From: Plicaturopsis crispa FD-325 SS-3
Lineage: Eukaryota > Basidiomycota > Agaricomycetes > Amylocorticiales > Amylocorticiaceae
DNA length: 64,000 nt
Assembly (NCBI GenBank): GCA_000827205.1
Contig: KN832556.1
Coordinates: 2,040,969-2,104,968, forward strand
Direction of reading: 5' to 3'
This document shows positions 39,800 to 51,935 of the stretch, one piece after another; position 1 is the first letter of the stretch; each line of letters starts with the position of its first letter. The notes below the pieces were generated by a model. The model saw nothing but the letters and a program-made list of their open reading frames with translations, did no database searches and had not been told where the DNA came from. A program made the position numbers and the translations under genes.

Positions 39800-42060
39800 T
39801 TATATCACTATCTTGACCCGGTACACGCCATGAGCACTGTCGAGTTCGATTATTTCGCAATCCGCCGCATGTCCATTCCCAACCTGTGTCTCAACGCAGG
39901 TAAAATCCATAGCCTACGGAGAGATATTCAGCAGAAGCACACCATCTTCATCGTATATGACATACCTTGTGAAGGACAGTCATAGGTTGGTCTGAACACA
40001 GGTAGTGAGTACTCCAAGCCCAAATCGTTGACAAGACGACTTACGCCAGACAGCCGTATTGTAAACAATCCCTTGGCCAGCGCTCGCCGTGAAGGCGCGC
40101 AAGGTTCCCAGGTCGGGCTTACCGTCCTCTGCGGTCTTCGCGACCACCACAAGATACGAATCACCCGGGTCATCAAGCCCATCGCTACCCACAGAACCTT
40201 GAATTGCGCTGCCCATCGGGATGAATGCCTGGTTCGTGTACGGGTGTCGCTCCAGGATCTTGATTTCGGTTTCCCCATCTACGGTGAAAACAACAGGTTT
40301 ACATCTGTACACAGAGAGACCTGGCGTGGCGCCCAATTCGGCGGGATACGAGGAATGCAGCGGCGCTAGTTTGTGGAATTTACTGGCGGTACCTTGATTA
40401 GCTGGCGTAATTTTTGTTCCGCGAGGAACAGCATTCGGGTCTGCATAGGCCTGGACGACTTGACCGAAAGGTGCGAAGGCTTCTGGTGTCAGAGGGACAG
40501 ACGATATGATAGTGACAGGGCCAGACACGGCGTGGTGGTCCCCTGGTCTCGTGGCTGGCGAAGGATCAAGCACCGTAGAGGCCGCTGCACCCGATGTGCT
40601 CTGTGCCGAGGACCCGTCTGCTCTCCTGCCGATGATTCGAACTCGTTTGACCCCACCGTCAGGATGGATCGTCAGTTTCACGTGCGTGTAGACCTTCTGA
40701 TCTACGTTCTCCAGGTGGAAATAATGCCTTCTATGCGGACCAGTCTTTGTGCGGGGTAAAAGGGGCGTCCACTCATCCTGCGGGATCGTAGCTGGAACGT
40801 CGATCTCGCTGTTCAGGCCGTGCAATTCGATGCTCTCCGGAAAATTGCCCATAAAATGGGCCGTATCGATCTCGGTGTGGTCGAGGATACTGGGTGCGCC
40901 ACTGGTGATGAATGGTAAGCTTAAGTACCACAAGAAGAATACTAGGCGCTTACAGCTTTATAATAGCCCAGTCTTTGTGTCCCTTTTCTCGGCTTCTCTT
41001 TGTCTCCCATCCGTCTCCCATGTCCTTGCCTAATACCGCGATGAATATGGAAATAAGATTAAATCCGCCGTGACATACCTCTGCCGGGGAGTATGAGATT
41101 CGACCCAACTCCAAAGTGCTGGTCCGAGGTGAACACAACACGGCCCCCCGCAAAGACATGTGCAACGTCAAATAGTTGTGTGGCGTCGGAGGGAAATACG
41201 GGAGCGACATCGCCGTATACCCTGAAGCGTGCCTATGACGGCAGTCAGCTTGCCATCTCAGCTCCCGAGCTCACCTATGCGAGCAAGTCCACTCACAATG
41301 CCACCGTCGGGATACATATTCAACTTTACATAGTTGATCCCTGGGGTCTTGGGAATCTTGAACAGATGTCTCGAAGTTGGCCCTAAGTCAACTCTGGGCA
41401 AGATCTCGGACCACTACATGTGATGCCGTCAGACTTTGTGCTATAGTCAAGACAAACTGGGGTGTACGCACCCTGGAGTCACTGGTTTCTGGGTCGCCAG
41501 AGTCGCTGTAGAGCGCGTCTACAGATGCCTGCGGGGCCTCGTTTCCTGACAAAAATAGAATGAAAAAAAGCTCTCGGGCATGTTAAATCACACGAGCTGA
41601 CCGTTAAAATGGGTGGTATCAATATCGAAACCCACCACAGAGCCGCTCGTACCCAGCTTGATGATGCACCTGGCATGTCAGATAAGTTAATGAGCCGTGC
41701 CGATGTTCAGCAACAAACGCACCAGTCATGCGCTGGATTGTGCCTGCGGGATTCCCACCCACTGTACAAGGCACCTTTTGGTCCGAATTGGCCCTTCAAA
41801 CTAGGCGCTGGCTGGGGAAGGAAAGTCCGTGATCATGTTAGGTTTAACGGTTCAAGGTCAACGCTCACCTCCACGAGTAGCAGATGAAACGCCTCTGCAA
41901 AGAATTCATCGGACACGGCGACGATCTTGCCTCCCAGCGCTACGCTGGACAGCTCTGCCAAGATCGTCAGCACAAAACGTCAAGACAGGGGATGCTGCAT
42001 ACCAGTCGCCGTCCCAAATGTCGAGGAGAATCCGTCCAAGGGGATCCTTTCGTAGGCCAT
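39800..42060 (-). CDS. Allantoicase-ureidoglycolate lyase fusion (purine degradation)
   Basis: Would convert allantoate to urea plus ureidoglycolate, then to glyoxylate plus urea, in the purine/allantoin nitrogen-recycling pathway. The start at 42060 ([19 protein letters not shown]) precedes several short exons of the first allantoicase repeat: [50 protein letters not shown]. The second repeat follows: [54 protein letters not shown] Ser/Ala-rich linker of about 30 residues leads directly, in one uninterrupted exon, into ureidoglycolate lyase: [50 protein letters not shown]-like core, [20 protein letters not shown], then across introns [17 protein letters not shown] and [10 protein letters not shown]. 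Yeast encodes these enzymes separately (Dal2, Dal3). Confidence 0.93.
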
Positions 42061-42608
42061 GTCGCTAATATTGCTTGAAGAGGGAGAATAATTCAAGAAG
42101 AGCTTTATATGAGCGCCCTCGAAATCAGTTATCAAGGTCCGGCCGTTCAAGCAGTACGATCGATGGCGAATATGTTACCCGCGGCTTGCGATATGAACGA
42201 AATCAAGGTTATAACCTTTGCGATCGCGGATTTGCAAATTGGCGGCAAGTAGAAAAATATGCAATCAATTTTATGTTGTCCGTCGACAAGGACAGAAGAG
42301 AGCTAGTCACAGCGAAACACAACCGATTTAACAAGAGAAGTATCCGCCCATATATACACCAGCGTGAACAGTAGTAAAGTATTCATCTAAGCACCTATAG
42401 ATCATGGTATTTCGTAAGTGACATCAGGGCGTAAGAGGAACACGGTTCGTCGTACAGTACAAGTCGAGCGAGAGCAACTGCAAAAAGGAATCCGATAGCG
42501 ATATAGTAAAGAAGAGATACGAGTGGACCAAGGGTGGGAACGCGGAGGAGGGAAGTGAAGTCGAGTAAAACATCTGCCTACGCAGAAACTCGACAGTGGG
42601 GAGCGGGG
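42061..42608. promoter_or_regulatory. Upstream region of the allantoicase fusion
   Basis: 548 bp. On the coding (minus) strand it holds one GATAA core (TTATC on + at 42129-42133), the kind of site used by nitrogen-catabolite GATA factors. A single copy is weak evidence. Nothing else stands out. Confidence 0.3.
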
Positions 42609-44334
42609 TCATGACGAGGGCAAAGTGACAACTACATATTGCCTGTCGTCGCGGTCGGCCTCGGCTTGGATATGGTGGCTACGGTAAAGATGGGCATAAG
42701 AACGTGGGAGTGTCAGTATCAGAGGAAACACTCACTCGGACATGGCCTCGACGAGGGCGTGCGTTAGCACATATGCTTTATCGATGGTGTTTCCGGTCCC
42801 ACCACCAACTCGTACACGGATGCGGGTGCCGTCCTGAGCGAGGACGTCCCGCACGCGAGCTTCGAGTCGCCGTCTAGCTTCTGGTATAGATAAATACCGG
42901 AGATCTATGTTTTCGAGGTCACTCGGCACGTTACGAGCTGGAAACAAACGTCGGTCAGTGACATACTTCGCCGGTAAGAACGAATATATCAAACATACCA
43001 CGGAAGTGTCGCTCGTCGGCCTTTGCATGCAATACCCGCGCCCGGCCGTCCGCTTCGTCCCACTCTTTTTTCAATAAGAAGGCATCCTTCTTCCTCCCGG
43101 CGGCCATCGCCTGCTTCCGCAGCTCTTCGAACGTGTCCCGCTCTTTCTCCTCGTCCAGCGCGGCCTGTCTACAAGCCTCCGCACGCTGCAAAAGCGCCCC
43201 CGACGACATACCCGAAAGCACACTTTCGGGACGCTTTTTTGGGTCATAGTTGGGGTCGAGGTAGCTGGACGCGCCTTCGCGACGGTCGTCTTCCCCATAC
43301 ACATCCTCGAACGCGGGTGGCGGATCTTGAGAGGGTGCGGGAGCCATGTCGGGAATGTCGACAAGAGCTGGCTGCGGCTCTACCACCTCGTACGTGTCCA
43401 GTAACGGGTCGGTCGGGATAGGATTCAGATCCACATCAAGGGGATAATGATGTGTGTCTTCCTCAGGAATCTCGGGCATAGTAGGAGTAGGCGGGACAAC
43501 CCGACCCAGTCCGGGTGGAATTTCTACCGTAGACCCGTTGTCGTCATCCTCGTCGGAGGACAATCCATCATTGTACACGACAGATTCGTGAAATGTGCGG
43601 GGGGAGGGTCGAAGGGAGGGTGGAGGAATAGGAAGGATGGTCACTGAGTCGGACTCAGTCTCCGACCAATCGCCGGGGAATGCACCTGGCGGTCGGCGAC
43701 GCGTAGGACGAGAGGTTTGCGGAGGTTGTGGGGGACGAGAGGGTAGTGAAGAGCGAGAGACTTGCGATAGTTGTGAAGGGCGAGAGGAGCGAGACAGCAA
43801 TGATGGAAGGCGGGAAATGGGACTGGCGGATGATGATGTGATGGAAGATGCGTTGGACGAGGGTGGTGGAGAGAATATGCGGACTCTGGGACGTTTGCCG
43901 AGGAATGGCAAACGAATTTTGGGAAGTCCCAGGTGTCGCATTTCGCGGGAAAGTCGTCGATAATAATGTCCCAATCGCAAGGTGGACGATAACGCTGGGC
44001 CTAAATCCGAGAGTAGCATCCCCAATCCCGTCCACAGCATCACCACCGTCAACTTCGCTACGCTCTCTGTGAACAGAAAGTCGACAAACAATCTGACCCC
44101 AAAGCCGACATAAGGGTCAAAAGAGCGGGGCATCTTCTCGACGAAGTGATACAAAACGACACCCTCCCATAGTCCGACGAGGCTGCCACTGAGCCGGACA
44201 TCGTGGTGCGAGAGGGTGTCGATAACGAAGCGTAGGGAGAGACCAAGGCCGATTGCATATATGCTATCCATTAATCGTGAGATAGGGCTTGCATGTCTTG
44301 AGGAGGAAAAGAGAGAGGCCACGATGTTTCCCAT
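42609..44334 (-). CDS. Membrane protein with C-terminal DUF1771-Smr module
   Basis: Three exons (introns 42938-42998 and 42679-42735) give 535 residues. The N-terminus (MGNIVASLFSSSRHAS) leads into hydrophobic segments: SIYAIGLGLSLRFVIDTL, GSLVGLWEGVVLYHFV and SVAKLTVVMLWTGLGMLL. A disordered Ser/Pro/Arg-rich and then acidic middle follows. Near the C-terminus, LLQRAEACRQAALDEEKERDTFEELRKQAMAAGRK with DEADGRARVLHAKADERHF matches the DUF1771 helical pair that usually precedes Smr. After the intron, NIDLRYLSIPEARRRLEARVRDVL and IRVRVGGGTGN fit an Smr fold, with the canonical DxH changed to DLR and HGxG changed to GGGTG. Smr domains bind or cut nucleic acids or act in recombination and translation quality control. 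Here the catalytic-type motif is altered, so activity is uncertain. Confidence 0.75.
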
Positions 44335-45409
44335 GTCGGATCGGTCGAGGCCTCAAGGCGAACGTCAGTCGGGCAGCAAAGCCGTAGGCTCGTACCCAGT
44401 TTCCACTGGTGATGAAAAACGCGATTGAAGAGCGCAGACGATGAGGGCGAAATAGATAGAATAAAGACAAGTTATAAGAACAGATGAGAGCAGGAGAGGT
44501 TATTGGGCAGACCCAGCAGAGCTGACAAGGAAATTTAGGCGAGAGCGACGTTCGTGTTGGAAGGAAGGAAAACGCGTCGGCCCAATTTGGCGCAACCACG
44601 CGGGACCGGGTCCTGCTCGGAGCTCCCCCCGAGTCCTTTCCTCCTCGACTCGGACTTCCCATCGACTTCAGCTCTCAGTTCTAATTTTTGACGACTAGCT
44701 ATACTAAGCCTGTGGCGGTGAGACTCTTCATTCGATATATATTTTGATAAGGAAAGGTGTACTCAGCCACGGCTCGTCGACCGCAGCTGCCCGACACTAC
44801 CCAAGCAAGAGCTATCCGATGGTCGATGGGGGCCTCTTTGATTATCCTGCCACTGTCATGACCGTCATGACCATCTCAGAATCTCGAGGGAGATATTTTA
44901 GAGCCTGAGTAGAATGTCCTTTGATTCCGTTGCGCACAGGGTAGGATTCATTTGATAATTGCAATATATATGCATTTTTGTTACCTCAGGCCCGAAGGCT
45001 ATGCGTGGACTCCATTTCATCGGACCTTGGACCTCGTAAGCTGGCCAAGGCTGGCAGACGAGCACAACAAGAATGCAGGCCTACCTGTACGGTCGATGTT
45101 GTACTCTACGTGAGCTGGCACTGCTTGGCGAGGTGAAGTCGGGTAAACGCGTGTCCAAAAAAGGCAATTACATAGGAACAATAGAACTTTGCACGCTTTG
45201 TTCTTTGTTCTCCTCCGCCGTTTCATTTACGTCGCGCAGACAATGGCCATTCGGATCCCTAACCGTCACCAAAATTCTCCTCAAATAATGGCCTTGTACA
45301 ATTCCTCATTCCCCGGTTTACTTTCTTCCTTTCTCCTCACGTTTGTCGACGTTCGCTCAGGTCTTAATTCGACGTCGCCGGTCGACTCATCGCAGCACCT
45401 GGCATTCTC
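44335..45409. other. Divergent intergenic region, Smr protein / PRM1
   Basis: 1.07 kb that must hold both promoters. A short direct repeat of gtcatgacc lies near 44854-44872. No coding exon recognised. Confidence 0.5.
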
Positions 45410-48400
45410 ATGTCCGTCGTTTCTCCTACCCGCAATCGCTGGATGAGCACACCACCGCCCGTTTACGACAACTCTCGCTCCGTCTCCCAATCAACCACCA
45501 CACTCAAACCGTACCTCCAACTTCCTCACCTTCTCTCCCTCACATGGCTCGCGTACCCGATTCTTTCCCTGCTCTTCGTCGCGTTCCGCCTTCAGCTGTC
45601 TGTCGCGTCCTCTCAGGATTCGGTGGCTAGCGCGAAGGGTGACTTACTTACCAGCTGCAGGGCTGCAGAGCAAGCAGCTACGTCTGCAGCTAGCATGCCC
45701 AGGTTCATGGCTGCTGCCACCAACCAGCAGATCGCCGACGCAGTAAATGGGACCATGAATGCTGCTCGTGCTACCCTCGTTCTCTCTTTGACCATCATGG
45801 AGACGATCATCAACTTCATCGTCGACATTTATCGCTCGACATTCCTGTGTTTCCTCGAGTTGGTCGTTCGTGGGGGTCTGTCGATATTGATCAGTGCTGT
45901 TCAAGAGGTACGAGAAACAGTTATTTAAGCCTCGGCATAGAAGACTTATTCAGCTCTAGATTACGAATGCCGTTCAGAGCACCGTAAGCGGCATCCGGAC
46001 AAACATTCAGAACGACGTCGCCTCTGCAAACTCTGCTATCCAGAGTGTGGTCAATGGGCTGAACAAGCTGAAAGTATTCGGCAACGTTTCTGTACCACAA
46101 TTCAACATTCCTAGTCTCGATGCACTGCAGAATGTTACGATCCCAACCGACTTTGAGAATGCCCTCATTTCTCTCAACAGTTCTTTGCCCTCCATCGATG
46201 ATCTCAAGAATGCAATCGACTCAATGTAAGTATGATCTCCAACTTCTCGTCTGCAATCGTATCTCACGAGTCCCTTAGCATCGACACTCCTTTTGAGGCT
46301 GTGAAAGCAGATATCAATCAAACGTTTGGCAATCTCTCGTTTGACGCGTCGACTCTGCCCGTTCCTCAGCAGAACACGCTTTCTTTCTGCGGGGACTTGG
46401 ACACCTCTGTCATCGATGATCTCGGTCGCGACATTCTCAAAGCTGCGAAAATCGGAACTCTCATCCTCATCCTCCTTGTACTCCTCCTTCTTGCCGGCAA
46501 TTGCGCGCTCGAGTGGTACAAGTGGCGTTGCCTCAAGCGGCACCTGCAGTACACGCGCGAGGCTTGGGTATCAGACCCCACCATGTATCACTCCGGCCCT
46601 GCCCAGGGCACGCCGACTGTCACCCTGAGCGACCACAATCTTCTCATGCTCCAGGCCAGCGGCGCGCATCCCCTCCTCACTCGCATCGCGAACACCCTCG
46701 CTGCCAAGCTGCGCTTGTCCCCGTCGCAGCACACGCACCTGCAGTGGTTCTTCCACTACATCTTCCACGCGCCCGCGCTGGCGTGCTTCCTCATCGGCTT
46801 CTTCGGCCTGCTCTCCGTGCAGCTGCAGCTCATCGCGATTGGCCCGCTGGAGGCCAAATACACCAAGCAGGCGGCTGCAAGTGTCTCGGACTTCTCGAAT
46901 ACGATCGCAACGTCGATGAATGCGAGCATGTACAATCAATCCTCCGCGTACGCGAACGACATCAACGGCCGCGTGGACACGATCCAGCAGACAATCAACG
47001 AGGGTCTGTTTGGATGGGTGAACGGAACCACCACCACGCTGAACAGCACCCTCAACACGTTCTACGACGATATCCAGAATTCCGTGACGAAGGTGATTGT
47101 ACATTTCCGCGCTATCGAATTCCAGACACTAACGTAACTGCCAACAGGTTTTCAATGGTACCATTCTCGAAAGCCCAGTTCAGGAGTTTGTCCGGTGTTT
47201 CATCGGCTCCAAGGTCGACGCATTCGAGGAAGCGCTCACTTTCCTGCACGACAACCTCCAGATCAATATCGCGCGCGTCAACGACAGCGTGCTCGTGCTC
47301 TCGCCCGCCGACGTTGACGAAGCGACGAGACCCATCGCTACGGCCGCCATCGGCGGCGGCAACGACGACAGCCAAGGCGTCGTGGGGCGCCTGATAGCCG
47401 CGTACGTGAACTCGCTGAAGAAGGAACGCATCATGTTCGCGATCTTCATGGGCCTCTGGGGCGTCGTCGTCCTCATGGCGCTGTGCATCATATTCTGGCA
47501 CTCGTACGGCCAGCACTGGCTTGAGGCGCACCGGCGACGCAAGTGGCTCAAGGAGCAGCGCGGCATGGACGGGCTGCCTGATAGGTTCCGCGATGCTGGT
47601 AATGAGAAGGGCGACATGGAGAAGCAGGCAGTTGATCTGCCAAGCTTCACGCCCATGCCCTCGCCGAAGCCGAGCATGAGCTTCAATCCGTTCAGGCGCT
47701 CGACAAAGCCACCCGCGCAGAACCCGAATCTTCTCCGGGCGAACCATCCACTGAACACATTGGACCGCAATTTCGAGAGGAGCTGGGATACTTTCGTCGA
47801 TCATAATGATGTGGCGCAGGATTATGGGTCTAAGCCCAAGCCTAACAAATTGTTGGCCATTGGGCGCAAGGCTATGGGACGCGAGCGCTTCGTTCGCGAT
47901 CAGGAGCCCAGCCTCGATAATGAGCGTGAGGCTGAGCAGGCCGAGACGAACGGCTGGCTCGGCCGTGTCAAGGGCAAGCTCGCACGGGCCCGAACCGACG
48001 ACAGTGGGGAACCATCATTCCAAGCCCAGCGCTCCCGCCCCAACCTGACGATCACCACCGAGCACCTCTCCGCGAACGTCGCGCCCCATGCCCCGCCAGC
48101 GGACGCCCGCGACCAGGGCCCTTCCTCCGCCTGGTCCGTCTCGCCCACCCCGCCGCGCGCGCCCTGGATGAACATCATCTCCTCCACGCGCAAAGTCGTC
48201 CCGCACGCCCCCGGCCTGCCCCTCCGCCCGAAGCCGCGCCGCAACGCCAGCGTCCCCAACGACGTCGACGCGGACGCGGACGAGGATGTGACCGCGAGCG
48301 TGCTTCCCGGGCCGACGCCGCTCGCCGTACCGATTCATCACGGCTTCGAGCGGCGCGAGTCGTGGGTGACGCCGGGCGAGCTTGCCCCGCCCGTGGACCG

Positions 48401-48536
48401 TCACAGGCGCTCGGTGTCCGTGCCGATCGCGACGTGGGACGATCCGTTCGCTACGCCGTTTGACGACGAGGCGCGCGTGCAGCAGCCCGCGCGGCCTGAA
48501 CGACCGACGAATCCGTTTGCGCCCGTGGCGTACTAG
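45410..48536 (+). CDS. PRM1: Plasma-membrane fusion protein Prm1
   Basis: Multi-pass glycoprotein that stabilises plasma-membrane fusion in mating and hyphal fusion. Four exons (introns 45909-45960, 46226-46278, 47093-47147) give 988 residues. Family landmarks: N-terminal [34 protein letters not shown] with the first transmembrane helix, [20 protein letters not shown], and [33 protein letters not shown]. An extracellular loop rich in N-glycosylation sequons follows, then [47 protein letters not shown], a second glycosylated loop, and [23 protein letters not shown]. The cytosolic C-terminus is about 330 residues, Pro/Arg-rich and strikingly GC-rich. It converges with the BXI1 gene. Confidence 0.95.
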
Positions 48537-49084
48537 ACATGCATGCATACACGATTCACGAAGGGTATTTCTGGTTATTATTCTATGACTGCAGTCCTAA
48601 TATTTTCCTTGCTCTGTTTCCTTCTCACCCGACATTTTTCTTACCACGTCTCGCTTGATTGTGACGACCACCCCCCTTGCGCCCCCTCGCTTGGTTATGA
48701 CCGCCTTATTCATATAGCACTAACCAGATCTCTGACGCATCACTCATACTATATCCATACCTACATCGCCACCTCTGTATTTTTACCGCTGGCATTCGGA
48801 CTTCTGTAGCAATATACACACTTTAGGACATCTTGTCCCCCCAACGACGAGTTTGCAGTGAACTTTGACGGAGTGATACATACAACTGCAAGAGTGAGAT
48901 GAGTTTGAAAGAATGGCATTGAATGGAAAGCACGGCGAACACCAGCGATTATTCAGGTAGAAGTACATGGGAGTCCGATGTATAACTGAGAACCCTATAT
49001 AACCCGACTCCACCATTGGAAAGACCAAACGTTTACGCATGATCCTACACGCTCAAGATATTGATCAACCAGACATGTTCAACT
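48537..49084. other. Convergent intergenic, PRM1 / BXI1
   Basis: 548 bp, AT-richer than the flanking genes, between two stop codons. No feature beyond 3' UTRs. Confidence 0.5.
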
Positions 49085-50407
49085 TTAACGTTCGTTGGCA
49101 TTGTTGAGGAGACGGAGGATGCTCAAGACTGTAGACACGCGTTAGTAAGATGCATGGTGCTGAAAAATTCAGACTAAACGACGTACAGAGGTTGATGAAG
49201 CTGGAGATTTAGATTGAGGATATCAGTACCACAAATGCATATGAAGCAGCGGAACGACGCACTCAAGGTAGAGGCTGATAGCGCCCATGATATACTCGTC
49301 CGGAGAGAGCTTCGCATTGATAGTGTACGTGTCATACACGACATATCCGCTGAACAGAAGGGTTCCACCGATCGCGAAGATAAGGTCCATGGTGCGGCCG
49401 AAGGGGATGAAGACGCCGACTAGACCGGTCATTACTGTTGTGCGGTCATGATCAGCGATAAATAACATGTTGTGAGTTCCGACAACGTACGGAGGGCGAT
49501 CAAGCCGCCAAATAGCCATGGGCCCATGCCGGAGAAGTCGTACTGGAAGTAAGAGTCAGCATTGACATGATATGCCGAGGTAGACAGTGGGATGTCCATA
49601 CCTTCGACTGGAACGTGAATAGAGTCAAACCGAGGAACACGCCGAGAGTGATCAGTAACGCCTGCAGAACAATCTTGTTGTCGTAGAATGCGACAACCAC
49701 GCCCAGCGTGAATGCCTCCATAATTGTGAATGTCGAAAGTAGCGCCAAGTTAAGCGGGTGGCTGTGGCGTTTCCAGTACAGGAGACCCAGGTTGACCATA
49801 GTCCCGAACAACGGCAGGTAGAATGCCCATACGCTTTATGCAGAGGTAAGTATACGCAGAAAGTGATGTATACAGTAGAAACGCACTGTGTTTGGACCCA
49901 AGCGACAGTCGAAACCGACTGTGACAAGACACCGCTGACGATGCATGTGGCAAGCTGTGCAGGCAAAAAGGTAAGTACCTATGTGGTGCAACTAGACGGG
50001 GCTTCTCACAATTTGAGCAACTAGTTCAAGACCCCAAGTCAGCACGATGTCGTACGTGTCAAAGAAGTGCGCACTCACAAAGAATCGTGTACACTTTCCG
50101 CACAAAGGCGTTCCGGATTTCAGGCGAACTCTCGGAAACCGTCACGCCATACTGCCCGTGTCTGTGCGTCAGAAGACCCTGTCTCATTGTACACCACAAC
50201 ACTCACCTTGAAGTCATCTGGCAGATCTCCGTATTCGGGCTGGTCGTAAATTGCACCTCCTGCGTTGGCGCTAGGCCCGGCAGTAGGCGATCTCGGGCTG
50301 CTCAGGAGAGGGGAAGTAGGGTCATCGGTAGGATAATATTTCGAATTCGAAGCCGCCGCCGGGGGGGCACTGTATGAAGGAGGAGGGGGCGCAGGATATT
50401 GGCTCAT
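49085..50407 (-). CDS. BXI1: Bax-inhibitor-1 / Lifeguard family membrane protein
   Basis: Multi-pass ER/vacuolar membrane protein of the TMBIM family, implicated in calcium leak, the unfolded protein response and cell-death control. The start is at 50407 (MSQYPAPPPPSYSAPP). The Pro-rich cytosolic N-terminus is followed by spliced YGVTVSESSPEIRNAFVRKVYTILFAQILATCIVSGVLSQ. Then HVWAFYLPLFGTMVNLGLLYWKR, NLALLSTFTIMEAFTLGVVVAFYDN, SKYDFSGMGPWLFGGLIAL, and IFAIGGTLLFSGYVVYDT. The end is SLYLDFINLFLSILRLLNNANER. Two micro-exons are needed to obtain these conserved motifs: 11 nt at 50010-50020 and 14 nt at 49187-49200. Flanking introns are 54-62 nt. Any single-frame gene call will miss both. Confidence 0.93.
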
Positions 50408-51935
50408 GGTGGTAAGTTTCAGGGATGAGAGCGTCCGGCGTTCGAAGGCGATGTGCTTGTATGAATGACGCACAGCCACAGCCAGGGCCGCTGATTACGT
50501 AAACAACCTCCTCGACGGTTCTCGAGCCTCGGATGCCACGTGTCCGGCGGGTCCGCTACATCCTTCGCGCTGCCTTCCAAGTTCAAGTTCGCGTCTTGGC
50601 AAACGTTTGCAGTAGTTCGGACACCACACATGGAGTCCTTGCAGTGGTGTGTGCCAACGCCTATGCGAAATCTGTACAGCCCACGTGGCCTGGGAAAGTC
50701 TCCGAAACTTGTGCGGCAGTCACGCTCGGCGTCGCTTAAAGTGAGATTCAAGCGGAGTTCGAAATACGAGTCAAGCCATTGCTTGGAAGGCGAAGGTGGC
50801 TGAAGAAACGGCTCAACGCCATTTGACGCGAGTTTATGCTCAGGGCAAGCCGAAAAAAAATGAAACAGCCCAGGAAATGCATAAATAGCATATGGTATGC
50901 ATATCTCAGTGAGAAAACCGGTCAAAGTACACATTCAACATATGTTTTCGCCCATCTTGCTTTCGAGAGCCTGCGAGACTCGTTACGTAAATGAGCTCTT
51001 TGGCCGTCTCCTCCCTCAATCCAGGCGAAACTTTGTGAGCTTCCACACCCACTCTACAGCTCCGATAAGGTCCGGAAACCTCGTTGTTGAGCTCGTAGAC
51101 AAAAGTCTTCGGAACAGATTTTTTATCTTTTGCCTACTTTTTGCAAACTGGGCATCTTGCATGCAGTATCAAGGCTATGGTGTAGTATTTTAAAAATCGA
51201 GTCCGAAGACTTTTCTCAGAACGCATTTTAGTACAACTTTCGTCACTGAAAGTTAATGCCAAATGTGCTGTGTCAAGCTGTACAACAGTTGGTCTTTTTT
51301 GCAGTGGCGCGCTCAGTGGCAACTTTGTGGCGCAGACGCGGATCCGCGCGACTTCGACCGCCTGAAACTCGGCATACCGGCAAGGTGTGACCTCGTGTGA
51401 CATTGCCTCTTTCTGGAGGTCGTGGGATTGTACGCTCGGGGCTTTTATTTTGGCAGGGCTTGACACACACCACTTGCAGGTCCTTGCACGGCGCACGCGC
51501 CCAATCTACATGTTCCCGACAGGAGAATCTCTCGAACGGTCACACTGGCATCGCGATGGAACGCGACAAGACCGAGGTTTTCGATTCAAATGAGCCTCAC
51601 AGCGGCAGAATTCACTGAGTTTGACGGAGCGTATGTTTACACAGACAGGACGTCGTGTATTTCTACACATACGCGTTTCATGATACATATCGTACACAGG
51701 CCCCGACCATGCACCCAGTTCGCTGCCCGTAAAATTGATTTGACGCTCTGGAGAGACGTGCAGACCGAATTTGAATGTTGTCAGCCGCAGGTAGAGTCAG
51801 CCTCCACTGCAACACACCTATTTAAAGTGCGACTGCCAGGACGTCCAAGAGGAATAGGTCTGACTCGACCCACCACAAGACATCGCCCCACGGACTGTCC
51901 CGACATCTACATCTGCCAATCGACTGTCAGCCACA
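50408..51935. other. Intergenic region upstream of the secreted repeat protein
   Basis: 1.5 kb between divergent genes. Small frames here (up to 121 codons) show no domain and overlap each other. The last 120 bp contain the likely promoter of the downstream gene. No RNA gene or transposon recognised. Confidence 0.5.
51819..51826 (+). promoter_or_regulatory. TATA-like box upstream of the secreted repeat protein
   Basis: TATTTAAA lies 110 bp before the start codon at 51936, a normal distance for a fungal TATA box with a short leader. Few other genes in the window have such an element, which fits a strongly regulated gene. Motif-based only. Confidence 0.45.

Noticed and set aside
46501-47394. 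297-codon frame inside PRM1, and long antisense frames at 46571-47104 and 47112-47804
   Set aside because: Shadows caused by high GC3 in PRM1. The PRM1 frame carries conserved transmembrane motifs and splices cleanly.
48015-48548. 177-codon antisense frame over the PRM1 C-terminus
   Set aside because: Arg/Gly-rich shadow of a GC-rich disordered region, no independent support.
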